Translations under genes and position numbers: made by a program | The notes under the pieces: model-generated | What the model was told of the DNA's origin: nothing | The model's database searches: none | What the model saw: the letters and a program-made list of their open reading frames with translations, nothing else | Shown: positions 52,896 through 64,000 of the stretch, piece after piece | How the letters are laid out: every line of letters begins with the position of its first letter | Position numbering within the stretch: position 1 is the stretch's first letter | DNA from: Enterococcus mundtii | Lineage (GTDB): Bacteria > Bacillota > Bacilli > Lactobacillales > Enterococcaceae | DNA: 64,000 nucleotides | Assembly: GCF_002947535.1 (NCBI RefSeq) | Contig: NZ_PUAP01000008.1 | Span: 28,057-92,056, forward strand | Direction of reading: 5' to 3'

Positions 52896-55115
52896 TTATT
52901 TCAATACCCAGACACTGCTTGTTTCTGGATTCGAATTAGTATTCCACCATTTTGCTTCATAGGACTTTCCTTTGTAGACGACTTGATCACCACCCGAATA
53001 TGCTTTATTCGCTACCCAATCTTGTGTTTGTGTTTTATCTACTTTCTCCCATGCTTGAGATGTATCAGGACGTTCACCTCTGACCCACCATTTAGCACGG
53101 TATTGGATGCCATTATAAATCACTAAGTCTCCTGCTGTGTAAATTTGGTCACTGCGCCAAGTATCTTGAATAACATTTTGCTCATTGGTCTTGATTGTCA
53201 CTCCCTGGCTTTTTCCTGACTCATTACCTGCTCCATCATAAGCACTGACTTGATAAGTATAGCTAGTATTACTTGCTAAGTTCGTATCCGTAAAATTCAA
53301 GCCTGTTACTGAATTGATTTTCACCCCATCACGATAGATATTGTAGCCAGCCACACGTAAATTATCTGTCGCAGCAGTCCAAGTGATCTGTGCGGTATTT
53401 GTAGTAACAGTGCCTTGTGTCAAACCTGTAGGGATGCTTGGTGCCTCGTCATCTTTTTCTTCTTGTCTTGTAACGACAGTCAAGAAGCTTGTTCTTGCGG
53501 ATTCGTTCCCTGCTTCATCATAAGCGCTCACCTGATACACATATACTTCGTTACTCTTTAGATTTGCATCTAGGTATTCTGGCTTATCCGTTGTTCCCAC
53601 TTTTACGTTGTTCCGATAGATATTGTACCCTTTGACTTTCGTGTTATCAGACGATGGGTTCCATGCTAGTTTGACAGAATGACTCGTTACCTCATTCGCC
53701 GCAAGACCTGTTGGGATCGTCGGTGCTTCTTTGTCATTATTGTTCGTACCACCATCGATATCCCCTACTTCACCTGTCATCTCATCTCGGTATTCCCAGA
53801 TTTTCTTAGTCAAGCTTGGTAGTTTTTCCATTTCAATTCGACTTTCAGCAGTCACTTGGATCCCCCATTTTTCAAAGAAAGGTTGCAAGTTTTGACCACT
53901 GATTTTTGAAGCTGCAACAACAAAATACTGACGTTTGTCTTGTTCCGTCGGTAGTGAACGCTGTTCGTTTCGATACATTTTATGTAAATTAGGATAGAAA
54001 TCATCACCAAATGCTAGTTCCAATTGCCAGAACATTCCAAGTCTTGTCCAGACACTTTGGCTGTCAAATTGTTTTTGCCCTGTCCCATTCAAATAGTTGA
54101 AAATAGTTGGATAATGATTATCTCTTTCTAGACGACTACGCTCGCCCAATCCTTTTTCTGCACGCATAGAATAGATGTTTACAGTGACTTCCGTCAAGTC
54201 TTTCCAATTCATTCGTGATAATTGGTAGGTATGACCAAGTTCATGCCAAATTCCCCATTGTCCCCTAGTCGTAGGATTCAGTACTGCTCTCATTGCATCT
54301 GAGGTGCTGTTATAAGCTGTATGTTGGTAAAAAGCATACATATAATAGCCAGACTGAATGGTTTCTCGCAAATGCTGGAATAAACCAACTGGCTTACGAT
54401 GGACAGCGGAACTACCATCTAAACCTGATGTTTGATTATGGAACGTAATGACTTTCTCATGTGCATTAAGAATCGTCTCAGGATTCTTTGCATCCTGGAG
54501 TGTTCGATTCGACCCTGTTACTAATACACGTTCACTGACTAATTCATAGCCTACTGCTGTCGGATTATCGGCAATCATCTTTGTCCATTCTTGTTGGGTT
54601 GTTTCACCAAGAATAAATCGAGGAATCGTTACCCCGCCTTTGATTTCAATATTTAGTTTCCCTTGCGATGTTTGACCAGATTCATTTCGAATGTGGATCA
54701 GACCGACTTGCGAACCAGAAATCACATTACGTCCTTTGACTAATTGTGTCCCATTTGCCGAGCCTTCCGAAAAATTTGTTAAAGCAGGTGTAGTAACTGT
54801 ATACGTCGGTAGTTGTGTTTGATCAGTTGATTCATCTACATATATCTCGATCACATCATTCGCACGTTTATATATTCCGGTCGATTGATTAGTACTCGGA
54901 CCATATGGATTATCTAAAATAGTTGATCTATATGTATTTAGATTCTCACTCTGTTTGAGTTCTAGTTTAGTAGAAATATTTTGATTGGTTTGTACGATTG
55001 CAGATGTAGCAGCTTTTTCATTCTCTCCTGAATGAATAACTTCCTCTGCGGTAGTTACATCAGAAAACATAACTACCCCTAACAGCGCAGCGCTAAATAA
55101 TAAACTTTTTTTCAT
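52896..55115 (-). CDS. Secreted M60-family metallopeptidase with FnIII and CBM5/12 modules
   Basis: A 739-residue secreted protein. Signal peptide about 1-23; N-terminal all-beta domain; M60/enhancin-like catalytic domain (about 60-450) with zinc motif HELGHTYQ at residues 291-298 and a downstream Glu in LTEVTVNIYSMRAE; two FnIII modules (about 465-550 and 560-640, each with GYNIYR); and two CBM5/12 chitin-binding modules with the AKWW motif (YRAKWWVRG, YEAKWWNTN) at the C-terminus. M60 peptidases cleave mucin-type glycoproteins. No LPxTG anchor is present, so it should be released or bind glycans. Flanked by terminator and repeat; likely accessory DNA. Confidence 0.93.
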   Translation of the reverse strand: MKKSLLFSAALLGVVMFSDVTTAEEVIHSGENEKAATSAIVQTNQNISTKLELKQSENLNTYRSTILDNPYGPSTNQSTGIYKRANDVIEIYVDESTDQTQLPTYTVTTPALTNFSEGSANGTQLVKGRNVISGSQVGLIHIRNESGQTSQGKLNIEIKGGVTIPRFILGETTQQEWTKMIADNPTAVGYELVSERVLVTGSNRTLQDAKNPETILNAHEKVITFHNQTSGLDGSSAVHRKPVGLFQHLRETIQSGYYMYAFYQHTAYNSTSDAMRAVLNPTTRGQWGIWHELGHTYQLSRMNWKDLTEVTVNIYSMRAEKGLGERSRLERDNHYPTIFNYLNGTGQKQFDSQSVWTRLGMFWQLELAFGDDFYPNLHKMYRNEQRSLPTEQDKRQYFVVAASKISGQNLQPFFEKWGIQVTAESRIEMEKLPSLTKKIWEYRDEMTGEVGDIDGGTNNNDKEAPTIPTGLAANEVTSHSVKLAWNPSSDNTKVKGYNIYRNNVKVGTTDKPEYLDANLKSNEVYVYQVSAYDEAGNESARTSFLTVVTRQEEKDDEAPSIPTGLTQGTVTTNTAQITWTAATDNLRVAGYNIYRDGVKINSVTGLNFTDTNLASNTSYTYQVSAYDGAGNESGKSQGVTIKTNEQNVIQDTWRSDQIYTAGDLVIYNGIQYRAKWWVRGERPDTSQAWEKVDKTQTQDWVANKAYSGGDQVVYKGKSYEAKWWNTNSNPETSSVWVLK

Positions 55116-55357
55116 TTTTAAAATAACTCCCCTAAAATCATTTTTTATTACAAAATAACTATAACATCCACAAGAATGTGTTATTTACCAATTTTTCTTC
55201 GCATCTGGAAAAAATGAAAAAAAATTTATTTTATTTATGCTTCCACTGACAATTACCTATAAAATTGCGGTTTATACCACTATCCGTATCAAACAATGAT
55301 ATAAAAAATAAATATATAACAGCATGCCCGTCATATTTTCTCACAATAATAAAAAAA

Positions 55358-55530
55358 CGTGTTTGGGCTATCAGTCCTCTCCCACCACCTGAAATCAAAT
55401 AAGCGGTGGGAACAGAAGTAACCCTTTCGGAAAATAAGGCACCATCCACGAAAATTTTTCTCCAAATTTTTGTGGATGACGCCTTATTTAATGAGGCTAA
55501 ACACTTCTGTCCCGATCTCGTGTTAGAAAC
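55358..55530. repeat. Dispersed hairpin-repeat family, copy D (full)
   Basis: Left core AGTCCTCTCCCACCACCTGA / ATAAGCGGTGGGAACAGAAGT, then a nested hairpin: GGGAACAGAAGT/ACTTCTGTCCC outside, AATAAGGC/GCCTTATT, ATCCAC/GTGGAT and AAAATTT/AAATTTT inside. Lies between the metallopeptidase and MFS genes (both minus), and fills the second half of the 428-bp gap; the first half is AT-rich and should hold the metallopeptidase promoter. Confidence 0.85.
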
Positions 55531-55543
55531 AATAGGAGGATTT

Positions 55544-56734
55544 TCAAGCAAATAGATTTTTCTTATATTGACCGATGAGTGCCACAAGTATAAGAAGTAA
55601 TCCTGAACAAAGATAAACGAGTTTCACGCCAAAAAGATCAGCAATTTTCCCCATAACTAGCATCGCAGTCGAAAAAGTTCCCATATGGATAACTCCTGAT
55701 ATCGCATACACAGAAAGTAACTTTTCTTCTGAAGTCTTTTGCTGAATGATCGTTGCTTGCGGAATATTTTTTATCTGGAAAAAGATTCCGATCATAAACG
55801 TACAGAGCAAAACAAATGACGCATAAGGGAGCAACACGACTAGCAAAGTTGCTACACCACCCAAAAAAGAGCCTCCTACGATTGCTTTTCCTTTATGATT
55901 ATCAAAAAAGTCCGGACTTTTCATCACGATCAAACTTCCAAGTAACGCGCCAATAAAATAAGAAGTATTGATATAGCCCCACCAGTTAGCTGGTTGTTCC
56001 AATAACACCGATACAAAAACCAGTACAATAGAAGAGGCCCATGCTGTATTGGCAATTCCTTCTATTGTATCCATGATCACGACTATCCGTATCAAAGGCT
56101 CTCTCCAAACGTATTGCCAACCTTTTTTCAACTCTTGCCATTTTGAGTGCTTTGCTTCTTTTTCAACAGCTTTAGGTAGAAATAAAAATAAAACAGAACA
56201 AACTAAAAATAGTCCAACGTCTATCCAAACTAGCTCAGAAACAGAAAACCAGATAAGTAGAGAAGCACCTACCGCCCAACTACCGATATTAACGACTTGA
56301 AGCATCGTGCTAAATAAACTATTTGCCCGAATCAACTGATCTTTTTTGATATACCGAGGAATAAGTGCCATACTGACTGGTTCCGCACATCCGTCTAAAA
56401 ATGCAATACAAGCAATCAAAAGGTAAATCACCCCTAGGTTAATTTGTTTCGGCAGATAAGAGAGATAGGCTGCTAGAACGGTCAAAAAAATGGTCTTCAT
56501 TATTTGACTCCATTTTAACATTCTATCAAGCGATATTTTCATGGATAATAAGGGTGTCAAAAAGCTAGCCAACATCATTGACCCTGTCACGACGACTGGT
56601 ACAACGGCTGAAGCAAATGCTGAATTTGTCCAAGAAAAAACTGCACTGATGATTGCTACTGTATAAATCGTATCGCCGATATTCGCTACTGCTTGACCGA
56701 ACACCAAACACAAAAAAGCTTTTTTATCCTTCAT
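55544..56734 (-). CDS. MFS transporter, DHA3-like
   Basis: A 396-residue, 12-helix major facilitator protein. N-terminal helix 1 shows LCLVFGQAVANIGDTIYTVA; a cytoplasmic central loop (FLPKAVEKEAKHSKWQELKKG) and helix bundle 2 follow. The layout fits macrolide/multidrug efflux MefA-like proteins, but specificity is not predictable. ATG at 56734 follows GGAG; a TTG start upstream is rejected. It follows the nucleotidyltransferase gene by 110 bp on the same strand. Confidence 0.85.
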   Translation of the reverse strand: MKDKKAFLCLVFGQAVANIGDTIYTVAIISAVFSWTNSAFASAVVPVVVTGSMMLASFLTPLLSMKISLDRMLKWSQIMKTIFLTVLAAYLSYLPKQINLGVIYLLIACIAFLDGCAEPVSMALIPRYIKKDQLIRANSLFSTMLQVVNIGSWAVGASLLIWFSVSELVWIDVGLFLVCSVLFLFLPKAVEKEAKHSKWQELKKGWQYVWREPLIRIVVIMDTIEGIANTAWASSIVLVFVSVLLEQPANWWGYINTSYFIGALLGSLIVMKSPDFFDNHKGKAIVGGSFLGGVATLLVVLLPYASFVLLCTFMIGIFFQIKNIPQATIIQQKTSEEKLLSVYAISGVIHMGTFSTAMLVMGKIADLFGVKLVYLCSGLLLILVALIGQYKKNLFA

Positions 56735-56844
56735 TTTTTTCTCCTTCAATCAGAGATTCAATCAACCGAATTCGTCCGTCACTATTCATTGTACCCCAAT
56801 TCTTCTATGCCGCTCCTCGAAAACAGCTTCCTAAAAAGCAGCAA

Positions 56845-57432
56845 CTACCAAGGAACGACTTTGAGCTCTGGCCATTTCTTGGTCCATTTTGCCACTTTCT
56901 GATCATAAATTTCTTCTGAGATCATTTTTTTATTTGGTCGGATGATCCCTTCAAATAGATCATCTAGCCCATAAGGAGAGAACACTTGCAACTGTTCCTT
57001 TTCATCAAGAGAAACAGCGATTGCTGTAGCTGTAGTTGGCCATGTAGAAACGGCTTCTTTTGAAGAAGTATACGCCTGGATCGGAAATCCAAATCTTTCT
57101 TCGTACCAAAGATGGACCCTTGCTTCGTTGATGATATCCAACGAATAGGTTGAATATCCGATTACCTCTGCTATTTTCTTACTCGTGTCCAGCTCTTTTT
57201 CTTCGCTTAATTCTTCATCAAAATAAATAATATCAACATCACTTATTCCGTAGCCGGTCGGTCGATCATACAGCCGATTCCAAACGGATTGCACGATACA
57301 TCCCGCACCCACATATAGTTCTGGTATCGCCATTTTAGAGACTGTTTGGATAATTTGATAAAGCACAGCGTCTTGTTTTAGAATCTCATGTAGTGTTTCT
57401 TTTTGAATATTCATTGGTTGATTTTTCGTCAT
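56845..57432 (-). CDS. Nucleotidyltransferase family protein (DUF925-like)
   Basis: A 195-residue protein. The polymerase-beta-type motif is seen as YVGAGCIVQSVWNRLYDRPT then ISDVDIIYFDEE (paired Asp), with KEAVSTWPTTATAIAV towards the C-terminus, matching the nucleotidyltransferase_6 (DUF925) family. Substrate unknown. The promoter upstream carries a cre site. AGGAAG lies before the ATG. Confidence 0.85.
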   Translation of the reverse strand: MTKNQPMNIQKETLHEILKQDAVLYQIIQTVSKMAIPELYVGAGCIVQSVWNRLYDRPTGYGISDVDIIYFDEELSEEKELDTSKKIAEVIGYSTYSLDIINEARVHLWYEERFGFPIQAYTSSKEAVSTWPTTATAIAVSLDEKEQLQVFSPYGLDDLFEGIIRPNKKMISEEIYDQKVAKWTKKWPELKVVPW

Positions 57433-57491
57433 TGTTCTTCCTACCTTTTTTTATTTTTTTAAATTCGGTGCAAACAATTATTTCAAATAAA

Positions 57492-57520
57492 ATCTTACAG
57501 GAAGCGTTTGCAATTAGCAA
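57492..57520 (-). promoter_or_regulatory. Promoter with cre site for the nucleotidyltransferase gene
   Basis: Minus strand: TTGCTA, 17-nt spacer, TAAGAT. TTGCAAACGCTTCCT (57499-57513) fits the cre consensus WTGNAANCGNWNNCW at all fixed positions and lies in the spacer, a blocking position for CcpA. Confidence 0.65.
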
Positions 57521-57560
57521 TAGGTCAAAGTTTCCCAATCTAATTCTTTAGACAAAAAAA

Positions 57561-57587
57561 ACAGACTACACACAGTATGTAGTCTGT
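57561..57587 (-). terminator. Terminator of rpmE2
   Basis: Perfect 10-bp stem ACAGACTACA/TGTAGTCTGT with T-run on the minus strand. Confidence 0.9.
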
Positions 57588-57613
57588 ACACCTTTGATTG
57601 CTCAATGGTTTGA

Positions 57614-57877
57614 TTATTCCGCAGCGTTTTCGTCTTTGAGACCGTATTTTTTGTTGAAACGGTCCACACGTCCGTCTGCTTGTGTGAATTTTTGACGTCC
57701 AGTGTAGAATGGATGTGAGTCAGAAGTTACTTCGACACGGATGACTGGGTATGTATTACCGTCTTCCCATTCAACTGTTTCTTGTGAAGTTTTTGTTGAA
57801 CCTGACAAGAATTTGAAACCAGTTGTAGAATCCAAAAATACGACTGGATGGTAATCTGGATGGATATTTTCTTTCAT
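57614..57877 (-). CDS. rpmE2: 50S ribosomal protein L31 type B
   Basis: L31 (87 aa) of the cysteine-free B type: [47 protein letters not shown] and DRFNKKYG. It lacks the CxxC zinc motif of type A. ATG at 57877 follows AAAGGAG; an in-frame start nine codons upstream is not used. It has its own promoter just at the end of rho. Confidence 0.97.
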   Translation of the reverse strand: MKENIHPDYHPVVFLDSTTGFKFLSGSTKTSQETVEWEDGNTYPVIRVEVTSDSHPFYTGRQKFTQADGRVDRFNKKYGLKDENAAE

Positions 57878-57944
57878 GCTATTCGCTCCTTTGCCCTGCT
57901 TCATTTGCTGAACCAGAGTTGATTTGTCGATTTACAACATTTAC

Positions 57945-57973
57945 ATCTTACCATGTTTCCTATAAGCTTGCAA
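57945..57973 (-). promoter_or_regulatory. rpmE2 promoter abutting the rho stop codon
   Basis: TTGCAA, 17-nt spacer, TAAGAT with TGG just ahead (extended -10). The -35 starts directly at the end of rho. Confidence 0.7.
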
Positions 57974-59269
57974 TTATCTTTTTAAATTTCTTGTGGGATT
58001 TTTTTTGCCAAAAGAAACATCTTGGAAATCTTTAAAAAATTGTTGGTTATTTTTGGTTTTTCGCAAGAAACGAATCAATTGTTCCGTATATTCTAATGAG
58101 TCGCCAATCATATGCTTACGGAGTTTCCAGATTTCTTCTAGCTGATCGCTATCCATCAATAGCTCTTCTTTACGAGTACCTGATTTTTTGATGTCGATGG
58201 CAGGGAAAATACGTCGCTCTGATAATTCACGTGAGAGTTGTAATTCTAAGTTCCCTGTACCTTTGAACTCTTCATAGATGACATCATCCATCCGACTACC
58301 AGTATCAACTAATGCCGTAGCCAAAATCGTCAAGCTACCGCCTTCTTCAATATTTCTGGCAGCACCAAAGAATTTTTTCGGTTTGTACAATGCAGCAGGA
58401 TCGATCCCGCCACTCAATGTACGACCGCTTGGTGGTACTACTAGATTATAAGCACGCGCCAAGCGAGTGATACTGTCCATCAAGATGACGACATCCCGTT
58501 TATCTTCAACTAAACGCATGGCACGCTCTAAAACTAATTCAGACACTCGCGTATGGTTTTGTGGTTGGAGATCAAATGTCGAAGATACCACATCCCCTTT
58601 GACACTACGTTCAAGATCGGTTACTTCTTCTGGTCTTTCGTCGATCAATAGGACGATCAATTCCACTTCTGGATGATTTTCAGTGATCCCATTAGCGATT
58701 TCTTTTAAGATGGATGTTTTTCCTGCTTTCGGCGGCGCAACGATCAACCCACGTTGTCCAAAACCAATTGGCGAGAAAATATCGATCATACGAGTTGCAA
58801 TTTGTTGCGGTGTCGTTTCTAAGCGAAGCTGCTTCTCTGGATAAAGAGGCGTCAATGCTGGAAAATGCGGGCGCTCTTTCGCATCTTCCGGGTCTCTCCC
58901 GTTAACACTCTCAACATGCATCAATCCGTAATAACGTTCTGATTCTTTAGGTGGTCTCGCTTTACCAGCTACTTTGTCACCATTTCTTAAACTAAAGCGA
59001 CGAATTTGGGAGGCAGAGATATAAATATCTTCGACACTTGGACCATAGTTGATTGGACGCAAAAAACCATAGCCGTCTTGTCCGACGATATCTAAAATGC
59101 CCTCCATATAATAAAAGCCTTGTTTTTCCGCCTGAGCTCGAATAACAGCTAAGGATAATTCCTTTTTGTTCATCTTACTGTAATAAGGAATCTTGAATTC
59201 TTTTGCATAACTGTAAACATCTTTTAGTGTTTTGTTTTCCAGTTCGGCCATTGTCAAATAATCGCTCAT
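57974..59269 (-). CDS. rho: Transcription termination factor Rho
   Basis: Hexameric RNA helicase, 431 aa. N-terminal SAP-like helical part, cold-shock RNA-binding domain ([13 protein letters not shown]), then ATPase core with P-loop [23 protein letters not shown], Walker [17 protein letters not shown] and the R-loop GTRKEELL. It overlaps murA2 by 4 bp (ATGA). GGAGG is 12 nt before the ATG. Confidence 0.98.
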   Translation of the reverse strand: MSDYLTMAELENKTLKDVYSYAKEFKIPYYSKMNKKELSLAVIRAQAEKQGFYYMEGILDIVGQDGYGFLRPINYGPSVEDIYISASQIRRFSLRNGDKVAGKARPPKESERYYGLMHVESVNGRDPEDAKERPHFPALTPLYPEKQLRLETTPQQIATRMIDIFSPIGFGQRGLIVAPPKAGKTSILKEIANGITENHPEVELIVLLIDERPEEVTDLERSVKGDVVSSTFDLQPQNHTRVSELVLERAMRLVEDKRDVVILMDSITRLARAYNLVVPPSGRTLSGGIDPAALYKPKKFFGAARNIEEGGSLTILATALVDTGSRMDDVIYEEFKGTGNLELQLSRELSERRIFPAIDIKKSGTRKEELLMDSDQLEEIWKLRKHMIGDSLEYTEQLIRFLRKTKNNQQFFKDFQDVSFGKKNPTRNLKR

Positions 59270-60537
59270 TCGGCTTCCACTTCCTCCACCATTTTGATAC
59301 TTGCTCCGATTGCTGTTAGTTTTTCGATGATATGATCGTATCCGCGCAGAATATAATCGACATTATAAATCGTGGTCGTTCCTTCTGCCATCAATCCAGC
59401 AATAACTAAACAAGCACCTGCACGCAAATCTGAAGCAACGACCTCAGCGCCATGAAGTTTATTTGGCCCATTCAGGATGATCATATTGCCTTCTACCGAA
59501 ATATCAGCACCCATTCGTGCTAATTCAGGGACATGGTTCACTCTTTTGGAATAGATCGTATCCACGATTTCAGCTGTTCCTGTGGTCATCAATAATAAAG
59601 GTGTCAACGGTTGTTGTAAGTCTGTGGCAAAACCTGGATACGGATAAGTCATCACATTCGCAGCTTTTAAATTTTTTGAAGGATAGACTTCGATCTCGTC
59701 TTCACTGATTTTCATGCTCACACCGATTTCTTGAAGTTTAGCAATAAAACTTTCAAGATGCTCATAGATCACATTCTTGATTTTCACGCCATTTCCTGCG
59801 GCAGCAGCTACAGCCAAATAAGTCCCAGCTTCGATACGGTCAGGGATCATGAAGTGACGGCAACCATGTAATTCTTCTACCCCTTCAATACGGATAACAT
59901 CAGTACCTGCTCCCCGGATCTTGGCACCCATATTATTCAATAATGTCGCAACATCGATGATTTCAGGTTCACGCGCCGCATTTTCGATCGTCGTCTGTCC
60001 TTTTGCTTTCACTGCTGCTAACATGATATTGATCGTTGCACCAACAGAAATCACATCCATAAACACACGATTTCCATGAAGCGTTTTGTTTTCTGTTCGT
60101 AGGTACATCGCGCCATGTTCATTTGTTACTTTTGCTCCTAACGCTTCAAATCCTTTGATATGAAGGTCGATCGGACGTGGACCAAGGTAACAGCCACCTG
60201 GTAAGCCAACAACTGCTTCGCCAAATTTGCCCAATAATGTGCCCATAAAATAGTACGAAGCACGCAAGCTATTGATCTTTCCGCTTGGCATCGGTACTGA
60301 AACGACACCACGTGGATCGATTTCTAATACATTGTTTTCAAAACGGACAGTCGCGCCCATGATTTCTAAAATTTCTATCAATGAATGAACATCTTGAATG
60401 TCAGGTACACCTTCCAAGATTACAGGAGAATCTGCTAAAATCGCTGCTGGTATCAAGGCAACTGCACTATTTTTAGCACCACTGATCGTTACTTCACCAG
60501 TCAATGGACGATTTCCTTCGATGATTATTTTTTTCAT
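59266..60537 (-). CDS. murA2: UDP-GlcNAc 1-carboxyvinyltransferase (MurA2/MurZ)
   Basis: First committed step of peptidoglycan precursor synthesis, and target of fosfomycin. 423 aa with [13 protein letters not shown], the catalytic Cys in [15 protein letters not shown] and [12 protein letters not shown]. Linkage to rho and fba is typical for the second MurA copy (MurZ/MurAB) of Firmicutes. ATG at 60537 follows GGGGA. Confidence 0.96.
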   Translation of the reverse strand: MKKIIIEGNRPLTGEVTISGAKNSAVALIPAAILADSPVILEGVPDIQDVHSLIEILEIMGATVRFENNVLEIDPRGVVSVPMPSGKINSLRASYYFMGTLLGKFGEAVVGLPGGCYLGPRPIDLHIKGFEALGAKVTNEHGAMYLRTENKTLHGNRVFMDVISVGATINIMLAAVKAKGQTTIENAAREPEIIDVATLLNNMGAKIRGAGTDVIRIEGVEELHGCRHFMIPDRIEAGTYLAVAAAAGNGVKIKNVIYEHLESFIAKLQEIGVSMKISEDEIEVYPSKNLKAANVMTYPYPGFATDLQQPLTPLLLMTTGTAEIVDTIYSKRVNHVPELARMGADISVEGNMIILNGPNKLHGAEVVASDLRAGACLVIAGLMAEGTTTIYNVDYILRGYDHIIEKLTAIGASIKMVEEVEAE

Positions 60538-60640
60538 TTGTTCCCCACCTTGTTTATTCCTCAAATTTTATACATATGCTTGTATTTTATCATAGATGAA
60601 ACGAAGAAACGAGTATCGTTCCTTTTATTTAAATAAAAAA

Positions 60641-60674
60641 AGAGAACAATCGCCGGATCGGCACATTGTTCTCT
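60641..60674 (-). terminator. Terminator of fba
   Basis: AGAGAACAAT with ATTGTTCTCT, 14-nt loop; TTTTTTTATTT on the minus strand. Confidence 0.88.
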
Positions 60675-60710
60675 TCTATCAGTTATCTCGTTCGATCTAA
60701 CTTTAATCGA

Positions 60711-61580
60711 TTATGCTTTGTTAGCAGAACCGAACCAGTCGATATGAGATTCAGCATCTTTAACGATTGCTGCTTTACCTGGTGCTAATAATTTACGAGG
60801 GTCAAATCCTTTACCTTCGCGGTCTTTACCAGCTTCGATATATTCACGAGTTGCTGCAGCAAATGATAATTGGAATTCAGTGTTCACATTTACTTTAGAA
60901 ATACCCATTGAGATAGCTTTTTCGATTTGATCTTGAGGAATACCAGATCCGCCGTGTAATACTAAAGGTACATCTGAACCTACAGCATCAGCAATTGCTT
61001 GTAAGTGATCAAATGCTAATCCGCTCCAGTTTTCTGGATATTGACCGTGGATGTTACCAATACCACATGCTAAGTAGTCAATACCTGTTGCTACCATTTG
61101 TTTACATTCTTCGATGTCTGCTAATTCACCTGTTCCGATGATTCCATCTTCTTCTCCACCGATTGAACCAACTTCACACTCAACTGAGATTCCTTTAGCA
61201 TGAGCTCTTTCAACAACGTCTCTAGCTAATTTCAAGTTTTCTTCGAATGGTAAATGAGAACCATCGAACATAACTGAAGTATAGCCAACTTCGATACATT
61301 CTAATGCAGCATCGTAGTCACCGTGGTCTAAATGGATTGCCACTGGAACAGTGATGTTCATTGATTCAACTAAATTAGTGATCATGTCTTTACATACTTT
61401 GTAACCACCCATGTATTTAGCTGCACCCATTGAAGTTTGGATAAGTACTGGTGCTTTTTTAGCTTCAGCTGCTTCTAAGATCGCTTGAGTCCATTCTAAG
61501 TTGTTTGTGTTGAACCCGCCGACAGCATAACCGCCTTTACGAGCAGCTTGTAAAAATTCAGCTCCTGATACTACTGGCAT
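60711..61580 (-). CDS. fba: Fructose-bisphosphate aldolase, class II
   Basis: Zinc-dependent glycolytic aldolase, 289 aa. Motifs: VGGFNTNNLEWTQAIL, IHLDHGDYDAAL (Asp, His of zinc site), MFDGSHLPFEENL, VECEVGSIGGEEDGI and LHGGSGIPQDQI. It is its own transcription unit with extended -10 (61645-61653 region) and a strong terminator. AGGAGG before ATG. Confidence 0.98.
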   Translation of the reverse strand: MPVVSGAEFLQAARKGGYAVGGFNTNNLEWTQAILEAAEAKKAPVLIQTSMGAAKYMGGYKVCKDMITNLVESMNITVPVAIHLDHGDYDAALECIEVGYTSVMFDGSHLPFEENLKLARDVVERAHAKGISVECEVGSIGGEEDGIIGTGELADIEECKQMVATGIDYLACGIGNIHGQYPENWSGLAFDHLQAIADAVGSDVPLVLHGGSGIPQDQIEKAISMGISKVNVNTEFQLSFAAATREYIEAGKDREGKGFDPRKLLAPGKAAIVKDAESHIDWFGSANKA

Positions 61581-61644
61581 AATAAATTCCTCCTAAATTT
61601 TGTGAAAACTAAATTTGTTAAGATGATCCTTAACCAACGAACCT

Positions 61645-61653
61645 ATTTTACCA
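61645..61653 (-). promoter_or_regulatory. Extended -10 promoter of fba
   Basis: TTGGTAAAAT region on the minus strand (TGn plus TAAAAT), about 65 nt before the start codon, no strong -35. Confidence 0.5.
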
Positions 61654-61843
61654 AACATTTCACTAGTTTTCTACTAAAATCAATAAAAATGAAAATTTTC
61701 AAGACGCTTTTTTCATTAAATAAACAGAATCTCCTGAAATATCGTAGGCAAAAGGTTCTCTACGAACATTTTAATTATTTATTAATAACAATTCTAATAA
61801 TTTGACATCGTCTGTTTTTTGACGATCGACTCAAATCATCTTT

Positions 61844-63616
<1,773 letters not shown>

Positions 63617-63923
63617 GTATTCAATTGTGTTTAAACCTACTTGACGGATAAAAGCACTTCCACTTACGTCAATACATTAAGTCGTATGAAGCGGATTAAA
63701 AATAGTGGAAGAAAATATTACTATATATATATCAAAATAGATAGATCAAAAAATCTTACAAGCGAGCAAATGATCGCTTTATAGGAAAAAATTTTGTTTG
63801 GATGGTACCCTTTTTACTCCTTCCCATACTATATCAAAGCAGGTAATGGGAGAGTTTTTTCAGTGTTCACTACAAACGAGCCACAAGACCAAAAAATTCA
63901 CACTCAAGTGATGAAGAAAAAAA
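63617..63923. other. Intergenic region upstream of pyrG
   Basis: AT-rich, no coding frame supported, no clear terminator for a further gene. Confidence 0.5.
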
Positions 63924-64000
63924 GTGTCTGGGACATTAGTCTTCTGGTACCACCTAAAACCGAATAAACGGCGGGAACAAAAGTAACCTCTTCGGAAATA
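63924..64000. repeat. Dispersed hairpin-repeat family, copy E (cut by window edge)
   Basis: Nearly identical to copy A for about 65 bp (GTGTCTGGGACATTAGTC; CCACCTAAAACCGAATAAAC; GGCGGGAACAAAAGT), continuing with CCTCTTCGGAAATA as in copy D. The remainder lies beyond the window. Confidence 0.85.

Noticed and set aside
61805..61840. Terminator after pyrG
   Set aside because: Only a 6-bp ATCGTC/GACGAT stem with no T-run on the minus strand.

Overview
The window is a chromosomal segment of a low-GC Firmicute, almost certainly an Enterococcus. Support comes from the folD-nusB-Asp23-peptidase block, a mannose PTS operon with a LevR-type sigma-54 activator, a dltXABCD operon, an rsmI-to-dnaX replication/repair cluster, rpmE2-rho-murA2-fba-pyrG, and strong GGAGG ribosome sites. 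The E. faecium/hirae/mundtii side of the genus is my guess; species cannot be fixed from sequence alone. Most genes read on the minus strand.

Layout. 1-3.1 kb: end of folD, then nusB, a YqhY-type Asp23 gene and an M24 peptidase, followed by a small stress membrane protein. 3.2-10.2 kb: mannose PTS (EIIB, EIIAB, EIIC, EIID, DUF956) under a clear sigma-54 promoter, next to its activator ManR. 10.6-11.8 kb: rplU-prp-rpmA. 11.8-19.3 kb: accessory genes (UDG-like protein, MerR and TetR regulators, SulP transporter, acetyltransferase, CPBP protein, tRNA-Arg, O-methyltransferase). 19.4-22 kb: a divergent pair made of a signal-peptidase-like protein and a membrane sensor-kinase-like protein, both apparently without catalytic residues. 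22.1-23.7 kb: an IS110-family element. 23.8-27.5 kb: lipoate ligase, MBL hydrolase, DUF975 protein, M42 aminopeptidase. 27.7-35.2 kb: dltXABCD and a BceAB-type ABC transporter, both typical of defence against cationic or cell-wall-active peptides. 35.4-38.8 kb: anaerobic ribonucleotide reductase nrdD-nrdG behind NrdR boxes, with a three-unit hairpin array between the genes. 38.8-40 kb: SOS-type dinB. 40.2-47.2 kb: rsmI-yabA-ricT-holB-darA-tmk-recR-ebfC-dnaX. 47.2-50.9 kb: a second three-unit hairpin array, then SPFH, zinc-ribbon and TPM genes resembling B. subtilis ydjI, ydjG and ydjH but without pspA. 51-52.8 kb: a cre-controlled orphan cellobiose-type EIIC. 52.9-57.4 kb: a secreted M60 metallopeptidase with FnIII and chitin-binding modules, an MFS transporter and a nucleotidyltransferase. 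57.6-63.6 kb: rpmE2, rho, murA2, fba and pyrG, the last behind an attenuator of the reiterative-transcription type.

Regulatory sites readable in the DNA include a sigma-54 promoter with a perfect palindrome upstream, two NrdR boxes, a LexA-type box inside the dinB promoter, two promoter-overlapping cre sites, a MerR-type operator, a pyrG attenuator and many intrinsic terminators. A dispersed family of hairpin repeats (five single copies and two tandem triplets) lies in the intergenic regions. The least explained locus is the pseudoenzyme pair at 19.4-22 kb.
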